Assembly: GCF_041060425.1 (NCBI RefSeq)
Contig: NZ_JAULBC010000002.1
Span: forward strand, 248,001-312,000
Direction of reading: 5' to 3'
DNA length: 64,000 nucleotides
DNA from: Danxiaibacter flavus
Lineage (GTDB): Bacteria; Bacteroidota; Bacteroidia; Chitinophagales; Chitinophagaceae
A model generated the notes under the pieces. The model worked only from the letters and a program-made list of their open reading frames with translations. It ran no database searches and had not been told where the DNA came from. Below, piece after piece: positions 52,823 to 59,774 of this stretch. Each line of letters begins with the position of its first letter. Positions within the stretch are counted from its first letter, which is position 1. Made by a program: the position numbers and the translations under genes.

Positions 52823-55039
52823 ATGAAATACTTCATTCTTTTACTCCTTATTTTTTCTATATCCAAACAAAGCAACGGACAGGCTGAATATGTTAATGAT
52901 CAACCATTCTGGCAGGAATACCATGAGGGATATGTAATAGACACTGCAGCGGAAGCTAATGATGTAAAACACATTTCTGTTAACAGGCAACAGGCATGGA
53001 TCGTTACATCAGCCGGTGTTTATATGAAGAACAACAATGAGAACAGCTGGAAAAAAGTACCGGTTGACGGAAATAACGGCCCTGTATTTACGGTTGCTAC
53101 GGATGTAAAAGGCATAACCTGGATTGGAGCATGGAACGGTGTATATAAATTTCAGAACAACAGTTTGCAACTTGTGCCAGGCACTAATGGACCAATATCT
53201 GTTTTGAGCAATTCGAATGAAGGATTGTATGCAATTGGACCAGATGGAATCTGGCTTCTCAGCAATGAACATTTCGCTAAACTTAGCTACAATATTCCAC
53301 GCTCTGTAAGAAATGCAGTTTCAGATGGTAACAACGGGCTTTGGATCGCATCTGATGTTGGCCTCTACCATTGTTATCAGCAACAGACTGTTTGCATTCG
53401 CCAAACAGACCTTTTGTTAAGTGCATACATAAAGGACGTGGCCGTTAGCGACGACAACACATTATGGACTGCAGGGCTTGGCGGTGTTTCAGTGCTTGAA
53501 AAAAATTCACATAAGCGTTTTATCCGGCCGGAGAACGGTTGTCCCTCTATTTATGTGAATGCCATACATACATCACCCGATGGTTCCATGTGGATAGGCA
53601 CCGATGTAGGTCTTGCACGCTTTTATAAAGATGGAACGCATTCGCTTTTGTTTAGTCGACGCTGGTTAATGAATGATCATGTGAACGATATAACCTTCGA
53701 CGAAGAAGGAAGCGCATGGATCGCTACGTCAAAAGGTGTGAGTGTTATAAAAAGAAGGAAAATGACACTGGCGGATAAACAGGAATTCTTTTATTCAGTA
53801 CTCATGAAAAGGCATATCCGTGAACCCTGGATCGCTGGTCAGTGTCATTTAAACATTGAAGGAGATGTAAATTCATGGATCCCTGAAGATGATGACAATG
53901 ATGGCGAATTCACGAGCAATTACCTTGCAATGGAGTCGTTCCGTTACGCAACCACCAAAGACCCTCAGGCCAAAAAAAATGCAGAAAAAGCTTTCCATTT
54001 TTTGAAGCTTTTGCAAGAAGTAACAGGCACTAACGGCTTTTTCGCGAGGTCAATTGTTCCGGTTGACTGGGCCGGTCGTGTGCACGATGGCAACAGAACT
54101 TATAACGATCAGCAACTTGCTGCAGAGCAGGTACAGGAACCAAGGTTCAAGCCTGTACAAACCCGCTGGCATAGATCCAAAGATGGCAAATGGCTGTGGA
54201 AGGGCGATACGAGTAGTGACGAAGTGTGCGGTCATATGATGGGATACTTCTTTTATTACCTTCTTGCAGCAGATGATAAGGAAAAACAAATAATCAGCAA
54301 ACACGTAGGATTGCTGGTCGATCATCTGATTGCAAACAATTTTTGCCTGGTTGATATTGATGGCAAACACACGAGATGGGGGGTATGGTCGCCGGACAGG
54401 TTAAATAATGATCCTGAATGGGCTCCGGACAGAAGCCAGAATTCCATGGAAATGCTTGCATTTTTAAAACTGGCTTATTACATGACAAACGATGAAAAAT
54501 ATCAGCAACAATATCTTACACTGATTAATAAACATGGCTACCTGGAAAACATGAAAAACATAGTGCATCAGAATCCGGCCTGGTTTGTTTATTTCGATGT
54601 TGTTCTGCAAGCATATATGTATCCAATCCTTCTCACGTGCGAAAAAGATTCCACACTCCATAATTTCTATCAACAACATATGGATGAGTGGATGGACAAA
54701 AGAAGAAATGATCAAAATCCGCTGGTGAATTTTTTCTATTGTTTTGCGCGAAACAAAAAAGAAGAAATAAAAGCATCCTCCGATTTTCTGATCAATACAC
54801 CGCTCGATCTGATTGACTGGACAGTGGATCATACAAAGCGCGAAGATGTGCAAATAGTACGTTCACCAGTGCTTGATGATGCGCAAGTAAATATACTGCC
54901 GCCGCCAAGTATCAGGTATGTGGTGCGATGGGATAAGAATCCGTGGGCTGCAGTTAACGGCTACCCTAATATGGAACGGGAACCTGTGTTTTGGTTGTTG
55001 CCATATTGGATGGGCAGATACCTGGGAATGATAAGGTGA
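52823..55039 (+). CDS. Propeller/alpha-helical fusion protein of the glycan locus (copy 2)
   Basis: About 738 residues from the ATG at 52823 (signal peptide FILLLLIFSISKQSNGQA); a GTG at 52763 would add 20 residues encoded by palindromic repeat DNA and is unlikely. Blades of a reg_prop-type propeller: TWIGAWNGVYKFQNN, LWIASDVGLYHC, LWTAGLGGVSVLEKN, MWIGTDVGLARFYKDG, AWIATSKGVSVIKR. The helical C-terminal domain (about 345-738) parallels copy 1: EDDDNDGEFTSNYLAMESFR, RWHRSKDGKWLWKGDTSSDE, LINKHGYLENM, FWLLPYWMGRYL. The DxDNDG and TSSDE patches are the best candidates for metal binding or catalysis. No known family assigned. Confidence 0.8.
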   Translation: MKYFILLLLIFSISKQSNGQAEYVNDQPFWQEYHEGYVIDTAAEANDVKHISVNRQQAWIVTSAGVYMKNNNENSWKKVPVDGNNGPVFTVATDVKGITWIGAWNGVYKFQNNSLQLVPGTNGPISVLSNSNEGLYAIGPDGIWLLSNEHFAKLSYNIPRSVRNAVSDGNNGLWIASDVGLYHCYQQQTVCIRQTDLLLSAYIKDVAVSDDNTLWTAGLGGVSVLEKNSHKRFIRPENGCPSIYVNAIHTSPDGSMWIGTDVGLARFYKDGTHSLLFSRRWLMNDHVNDITFDEEGSAWIATSKGVSVIKRRKMTLADKQEFFYSVLMKRHIREPWIAGQCHLNIEGDVNSWIPEDDDNDGEFTSNYLAMESFRYATTKDPQAKKNAEKAFHFLKLLQEVTGTNGFFARSIVPVDWAGRVHDGNRTYNDQQLAAEQVQEPRFKPVQTRWHRSKDGKWLWKGDTSSDEVCGHMMGYFFYYLLAADDKEKQIISKHVGLLVDHLIANNFCLVDIDGKHTRWGVWSPDRLNNDPEWAPDRSQNSMEMLAFLKLAYYMTNDEKYQQQYLTLINKHGYLENMKNIVHQNPAWFVYFDVVLQAYMYPILLTCEKDSTLHNFYQQHMDEWMDKRRNDQNPLVNFFYCFARNKKEEIKASSDFLINTPLDLIDWTVDHTKREDVQIVRSPVLDDAQVNILPPPSIRYVVRWDKNPWAAVNGYPNMEREPVFWLLPYWMGRYLGMIR

Positions 55040-55193
55040 TGGGGTGAGGTGTGAGGGGTAAGGTGTCAGGTATCAGGTGTCAGGTATCAGGAGTCAGGTA
55101 GAAAGAGGAATATATCGGGTAAAGCATTTACACATTTGCAAATTTGCACATCTACTCATTCGCACATTTACTCATTCGCACATTCGCACATTT
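55040..55193. repeat. GGTGTCAGGTATCAGG and TTTGCACATTCGCAC arrays
   Basis: GTAAGGTGTCAGGTATCAGG units (55047-55098), then ACATTTGCAAATTTGCACATC and CATTCGCACATTTACTCATTCGC units (55128-55190), filling the convergent gap up to the receiver-protein stop. No gene. Confidence 0.7.
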
Positions 55194-55607
55194 TCAATTC
55201 CCAATCACTCGCGAACGAAGAACAAGTGAAGTGATCTGCTGCAACAAAGTCTCTATATCAAACGGTTTAAGGATAAAATCATCTGCGCCGGCTTCTATGC
55301 ATTTTTTTGCAGCATCGCGACTTGAGGACATCATTATTAAAGGGATAGATGATGTTGCAGGATTTTGTTTTATCGACCGGCAAACTTCCTTACCATCTTC
55401 ATTACCAAGCCATACATCCATTAGAATAATATCGGGGCCAACAGATGTTACAACGTTCTTATCGGTAGTACTCAGGAAGGTGGCTTTGTACTGTTTTTTA
55501 GCCAACATTATTTTCAAATAATGCAGTATTACAGGATCATCATCAACTACAAGAATATGCAGATCACGGGGGTTGTCCGGCTGCATTAAATAACTCCTAT
55601 TTTGCAT
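55194..55607 (-). CDS. Single-domain response regulator receiver protein
   Basis: 137 residues comprising only a CheY-like receiver domain: acidic pocket VVDDDP (about 18-23), phospho-acceptor Asp in IILMDVWLGNEDG (about 60), Ser/Thr in IMMSSSRD, and the Lys in FILKPFD (about 112). No output domain, so it must act through a partner or a phosphorelay. A second Met at position 8 is a possible start. No histidine kinase gene is in the window. Confidence 0.92.
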   Translation of the reverse strand: MQNRSYLMQPDNPRDLHILVVDDDPVILHYLKIMLAKKQYKATFLSTTDKNVVTSVGPDIILMDVWLGNEDGKEVCRSIKQNPATSSIPLIMMSSSRDAAKKCIEAGADDFILKPFDIETLLQQITSLVLRSRVIGN

Positions 55608-55809
55608 GTTTGAACATACTCAACAATAATGCCGTTTGTTAAAAATTCACATTAAAAAAAGTCAACAAACTAATTATTTTTTTTATTAAATGTTCCAACA
55701 AAAATCAGCTTTTTGTTTTGATATTTTGTTTAGCTTTATCTCACTGATTTAATTGAACCGACAAAGCTTGCCGGGGAAAAATTTGTTCACCATTTAAAAT
55801 TTTAATCCC

Positions 55810-56190
55810 ATGGTTCAGACTGACATCTCACAGCTCACAAAGGAGTGTAATCAATGGAGAGAGCATTTACATTCCTATCGAGACGAATTCAATTTTCTTA
55901 GCTCCAGACTCAGGCAAATAGCCAGCAAAGCCCTCTCACATCAGCAACGTTCAGACCTCGAGCATTATCAGAATCAACTTCACATTCAGCTCATCAACAT
56001 TCACGATCTCAAGCAGCAGGTAAAACTTCATGAAAGAAAAATCAACTACGAACAATCCGAATTAAAAGGAATCTCGGAAGAAACTTTTACTGAACACGAA
56101 AGTCTACTGGACGAATACGAATCACAGGAGCACACGCTACATGACCTTCGTAACAATTTTGACAGATACTCGATTAGCCTTAATACATAA
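55810..56190 (+). CDS. Coiled-coil protein of unknown function
   Basis: 126 residues with heptad-like spacing over almost the whole length (LTKECNQWREHLHSYRDEFN, LSSRLRQIASKALSHQQ, LHIQLINIHDLKQQVKLHER, EHESLLDEYESQEHTLHDL). No signal peptide or membrane segment; highly polar and rich in Gln, His and Glu. Not recognised as a named family. Divergent from the receiver gene and about 180 bases before the EF-G-like gene. May be a cytoplasmic scaffold or an adaptor for the neighbouring lone receiver; that is only a guess from position. Confidence 0.72.
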   Translation: MVQTDISQLTKECNQWREHLHSYRDEFNFLSSRLRQIASKALSHQQRSDLEHYQNQLHIQLINIHDLKQQVKLHERKINYEQSELKGISEETFTEHESLLDEYESQEHTLHDLRNNFDRYSISLNT

Positions 56191-56369
56191 TACTATATAG
56201 CGGATTTTACAGTGCCGCGATTTTGACTGCTATCAATGATAGCCTGTTTTCCTATTCCATAATGTGAACCTGACGTTCGCACGACGCCGCTGAAAAATTC
56301 CGCTTTATTATATGCTGCAAAGCTTATTGCGTAAAATTAAATAACCTGTAACGTAAAAAACATTTTACT

Positions 56370-58505
56370 ATGGGAGAGTTTGATACATCACACGTAAAAA
56401 GTATTGTCTTGCTGGGGCATGCGGGCTCCGGCAAGACAACATTGGCGGAATGCATGCTGTATGAAGCAGGCATTACGTCCCGCCGCGGAACAATTACGGA
56501 AAAAAATACAGTTGGCGACTATCATGAAATGGAACAGGAACGGGGAAATTCCATCTTCAGCAAATTGATGCATGCCAAATGGCGCGGCTATAAAATAAAC
56601 ATACTTGACACGCCCGGTTATGATGACTTCACGGGCGAAGTTATAGCAGCACTACGCGTTGCAGATACAGGCGTAATGTTGTTGAATGCAGCCATGGGAG
56701 TAGAAGTAACTACTGACCTCATCTGGCAGTATACAGAACAGTTTAAAACACCGATGATATTCGCTGTTAACAAGCTGGATGATGACAGTGCAGACTTTGA
56801 TAAAACTGTCAGCCAGGCCAAGAGTCACTTCGGAACCAAGGTATCGGTTGTACAATATCCAAGACAGCAAGGTGCAGGATTTCATGAAATTATTGATGTG
56901 CTGCGCATGACCATGTACAAGTTTAGGGATACCGGCGGTAAACCCGAAAAACTGCCTATTCCGGACGACGAAAAAGAAAGAGCAGATACGCTTCACAAAG
57001 AACTGGTTGAAGCAGTTGCGGGTAATGATGAAGCACTGATGGAAAGATACTTTGACAAAGGCGAACTGGATGAAGATGAAATGAAAGAAGGATTGAAAAA
57101 GGCGATGATACATCACGATATATTTCCATTGTTCTGCTTATCCGCCGAAAGAAATATGGGCAGCGGCAGGCTGATGGGCTTTATCGACAATGTTTGTCCC
57201 AGTGCCAATGAAATGCCCCCACAAATAACAAAGAACGGAGATAAGCTACCCTGCGATTCAAATGGCCCTGCATGCATGTTTATCTACAAAACGGTAACAG
57301 AACCACATGTGGGAGACCTTTCCTTCTTTAAAGTTTATTCCGGCACCATTAAAAGCGGATGTGACCTTGAAAATGAAACAACCGGCGTTAGCGAAAAACT
57401 CAACCAGTTATTCCTTGTTGAAGGCAATAAACGCATTAATACAAATGAGCTTGTTGCCGGAGACATAGGTGCAACGCTTAAGCTGAAAAATACCCACGTA
57501 AACAATACGCTCCATGCAAGGGGAAAGAATTACGAATTAAAGCCGGTAGAATTTCCCCCACCAAACATGACCGTGGCCATTGAGACAATAAAAAAAGGTG
57601 AGGAAGAAAAACTATCACAGGCACTTCACCAGTTACGCGAAGAAGATCCTACATTGATCATTGAATTCTCTCCCGAGCTAAAACAAACACTCATTCATTG
57701 CCAGGGTGACATGCATCTTTCCGTTGCCAAATGGAAGATAGAAAACATCCACAAGCTTGATGTAAAGTTTACGCGAGCCAAAATACCATACAGGGAAACC
57801 ATTCGCAGTTCCGCGGATGCCAATTATCGCCACAAAAAACAAAGCGGTGGCGCCGGTCAATTCGGAGAAGTGTATATGCGCGTTGAACCGTGGTATGAAG
57901 GCATGCCGGAACCAACAGGAATGAATGTTCGCGGAAGAGACTCGTATGATCTCGACTGGGGTGGGAAACTGGTGTTTTATAACTGTATTGTCGGCGGCGC
58001 CATTGATGCACGTTTTTTGCCATCTATTCTGAAAGGCGTAATGGAGAAAATGCAGGTTGGCCCGCTTACCGGTTCTTATGTGCGAGATGTGCGTGTGAGC
58101 GTTTATGATGGCAAAATGCATCCGGTAGACAGCAATGATATCGCCTTTAAGCTGGCTGGCTTGCAAGCCTTCAGACAGGCTTTTCAGCAAGCTTCCCCGC
58201 AGATACTGGAACCCATTTACCAGGTGGAAATATTGTGTCCGGACGAGCTTACAGGAGCCGTAATGGGTGAACTGCAAACCCGCCGCGGCCTGGTAGAAGG
58301 CATTGAAGTTGAAGGCAACTTTCAAAAGATCATTGCAAGAATGCCATTGGCTGAAATGGACGGATATTCATCATCACTTCGATCTCTTACGCAGGGAAGA
58401 GCAAAATTCAAAAGTAAATTTTTGGAATACTTCCCGGTGCCCTACGAAATTCAGCAAAAGCTGATTGAAGATTACAAGCACAAGGAAGAAGCGATGGAAG
58501 TGTAA
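56370..58505 (+). CDS. Elongation factor G-like GTPase
   Basis: 711 residues, EF-G-like paralogue rather than the main translocase. G1 LLGHAGSGKTTLAECMLY (about 12-29), switch region NTVGDYHEMEQERGNSIFSK where canonical EF-G has ERGITI, G3 ILDTPGYDDFTG, G4 FAVNKLDDD. Domain II at about 300-390, domain IV with GGAGQFGEVYMRVEPW, and domain V near VMGELQTRRGLVEGIEV. The Asn-Ser in place of Ile-Thr in the switch is typical of EF-G-like paralogues (often labelled fusA2-like). Its cellular role is not settled. A terminator follows at 58567. Confidence 0.92.
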   Translation: MGEFDTSHVKSIVLLGHAGSGKTTLAECMLYEAGITSRRGTITEKNTVGDYHEMEQERGNSIFSKLMHAKWRGYKINILDTPGYDDFTGEVIAALRVADTGVMLLNAAMGVEVTTDLIWQYTEQFKTPMIFAVNKLDDDSADFDKTVSQAKSHFGTKVSVVQYPRQQGAGFHEIIDVLRMTMYKFRDTGGKPEKLPIPDDEKERADTLHKELVEAVAGNDEALMERYFDKGELDEDEMKEGLKKAMIHHDIFPLFCLSAERNMGSGRLMGFIDNVCPSANEMPPQITKNGDKLPCDSNGPACMFIYKTVTEPHVGDLSFFKVYSGTIKSGCDLENETTGVSEKLNQLFLVEGNKRINTNELVAGDIGATLKLKNTHVNNTLHARGKNYELKPVEFPPPNMTVAIETIKKGEEEKLSQALHQLREEDPTLIIEFSPELKQTLIHCQGDMHLSVAKWKIENIHKLDVKFTRAKIPYRETIRSSADANYRHKKQSGGAGQFGEVYMRVEPWYEGMPEPTGMNVRGRDSYDLDWGGKLVFYNCIVGGAIDARFLPSILKGVMEKMQVGPLTGSYVRDVRVSVYDGKMHPVDSNDIAFKLAGLQAFRQAFQQASPQILEPIYQVEILCPDELTGAVMGELQTRRGLVEGIEVEGNFQKIIARMPLAEMDGYSSSLRSLTQGRAKFKSKFLEYFPVPYEIQQKLIEDYKHKEEAMEV

Positions 58506-58506
58506 T

Positions 58507-58693
58507 GAGCTGTAAGCTTATAGCTATCAGCTATTAGCGCCCGCCTTTGATTGACTTAGTTATTATAAAAACTGCGAAGCCATTGGTTTTCGCAGTTTTT
58601 TTTATCTCCTACAGAGATCTACTGTAACTTATTGTGACTCGCTACATTCGCCGCTTCATTCAGCTAATAGCTTAGGGCTGACAGCTAACAGCC
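58507..58693. repeat. Opposed AGCTATCAGCTATTAGC arrays around the EF-G-like terminator
   Basis: AGCTGTAAGCTTATAGCTATCAGC (58508-58538) begins right after the stop codon; AGCTAATAGCTTAGGGCTGACAGC (58662-58693) is the opposed block beyond the terminator. Same layout as after the S15 hydrolase and hsdM genes. Confidence 0.7.
58567..58604 (+). terminator. Intrinsic terminator after the EF-G-like gene
   Basis: Perfect 11-bp stem AAAACTGCGAA/TTCGCAGTTTT, loop about 11 bases, then a T run. Confidence 0.88.
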
Positions 58694-58872
58694 AGTTCAA
58701 CGCTCTGCTAAGCCTCCTCTTTCTAAGCTTACTCTATTTCTTGTAGGTATGTATTGACAAGCGCTTATATTAGCGTCATCCTCCACTTCAACAGGTAAGT
58801 AGCTAATAGCTAAAACCTTTTGCTATTAGGTTTTAGATCAAATTAGCATAAAAAAAATTTTTTTATTTCTTT

Positions 58873-58894
58873 AACAACTTTTATATTAGTTGTT
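58873..58894. promoter_or_regulatory. AACAAC...GTTGTT dyad upstream of the susC leader array
   Basis: Perfect 6-bp inverted repeat AACAAC/GTTGTT spaced by 10 bases, 26 bases before the first leader-repeat start. Could be an operator or part of the promoter region for the whole susC transcript. Confidence 0.3.
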
Positions 58895-58920
58895 CATTAT
58901 TCGAAACTAACGTAACCAAC

Positions 58921-59022
58921 ATGCTTGCAACTCCCACTGTGTTTTTAACACCCGTCAATCGCAAATTATTTTGTGACTTAGAAAATTTTACAACTCATTT
59001 TTTTTTGCAATTAATGCAATAG
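58921..59022 (+). CDS. Candidate micro-ORF in leader-repeat unit 1
   Basis: 34 codons including stop, starting ATGCTTGCAACTCC and ending at the conserved TAG. The peptide (MLATPTVFL ... FFLQLMQ) matches 22 of 33 residues of the micro-ORF in unit 3. Could be an unselected remnant; no family. Confidence 0.25.
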   Translation: MLATPTVFLTPVNRKLFCDLENFTTHFFLQLMQ

Positions 59023-59239
59023 CGCAGCAAAAAATTGTAGGCTGGTTTATTGCTAATTGCCCCATACAAACGTAACCAACATGCTTGCCATTAGTACTGT
59101 TGTTTTTAACACCCTTCAATCACAAATTATTTTATGACTTAAAAAATCTTGCAATTCATTTTTTTGCAATTAATGCAATAGCGCGGCAAAAAATTGCATG
59201 CCGGTTTATTGCTAATTGTCCCAAACTAACGTAACCAAC

Positions 59240-59341
59240 ATGCTTGCCACTCGCACTGTTGTTTTTATCACCCTTCAACACAAATTATTTTATGACTTAG
59301 AAAACTTTGCAACTCATCTTTTTTTGCAATTAATGCAATAG
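59240..59341 (+). CDS. Candidate micro-ORF in leader-repeat unit 3
   Basis: 34 codons including stop, MLATRTVVF ... LFLQLMQ, same length and reading frame as the micro-ORF in unit 1. Unit 2 has lost this frame by a one-base shift. May be expressed as a leader peptide or be a relic. Confidence 0.25.
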   Translation: MLATRTVVFITLQHKLFYDLENFATHLFLQLMQ

Positions 59342-59720
59342 CGCGGCAAAAAATGCAGGCCGTGTTCTTGCTAATTATCCCAACTAACTTAACCAACATG
59401 CTTGCAACTCCACTGTTCTTCCTAAAAAGAACTTCAACCCAAATCAGGGTCTGAACCATAAAATTTAGCGATTCATTTTTTTTGTTTTTTGGGCGATTTG
59501 TGCAAATAGCGCAGCAAGAAATTGCAGGCGGCATTATTGCTCATTACCCAAACTAACTTCAACTCGCACGTTTTTTTTTAAAAAAACATCAACCCCAACC
59601 GGGGTATGAATCAGAAAACTTTGCAACTCATTTTTTTGTTTTTTGGGCAACTTATGCAATAGCGCAGCAAGAAATTGCAGGCCGTGTTCTTTTCAATTAT
59701 CTCAAACTAACGTAACCAAC

Positions 59721-59774
59721 ATGCTTTTTATTAACACCGTTTTTTTTAAAACTTTAACCTCAGTTAGCTTATGA
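59721..59774 (+). CDS. 17-residue upstream ORF overlapping the susC start
   Basis: ATGCTTTTTATTAACACC... reads MLFINTVFFKTLTSVSL and its TGA overlaps the susC ATG as ATGA, the usual layout for translational coupling. It begins right after the CGTAACCAAC landmark that also precedes the start codons in repeat units 1-3 (unit 4 reads CTTAACCAAC). Too short to assign by homology. Confidence 0.45.
   Translation: MLFINTVFFKTLTSVSL

Larger units (their letters stand above)
58907..59706 (+). repeat. Five decayed tandem copies of the downstream susC leader and signal-peptide start
   Basis: Units of about 160 bp starting near 58911, 59071, 59230, 59388 and 59551, followed by the intact version at 59711. 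Shared landmarks in order: AACTAACGTAACCAACATGCTT; a T-rich stretch; TTATGACTTAG or TATGAATCAG (matching the susC start TTATGAATCAG); CAACTCATTTTTTT; ATGCAATAGCGCAGCAA (susC has ATGCAATGGCCCAGCAA); and GCAGGCCGTGTTCTT (susC: ACAGGCCGGGTTCTT). Unit 5 still has ATGAATCAG and opens an 18-codon frame that stops at the TAG. All five copies share TAG where susC continues. This is a tandem amplification of the gene's own 5' region followed by decay. Confidence 0.88.

Noticed and set aside
57678..58325. 215-codon minus-strand open frame opposite the EF-G-like gene
   Set aside because: Antisense to conserved domains III-V of the GTPase; no recognisable motif, no start context.
58907..59706. CRISPR, diversity-generating retroelement or invertible shufflon upstream of susC
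   Set aside because: No spacers, no reverse transcriptase, no recombinase gene, and all copies are direct, not inverted. Best read as tandem duplicates of the gene start.
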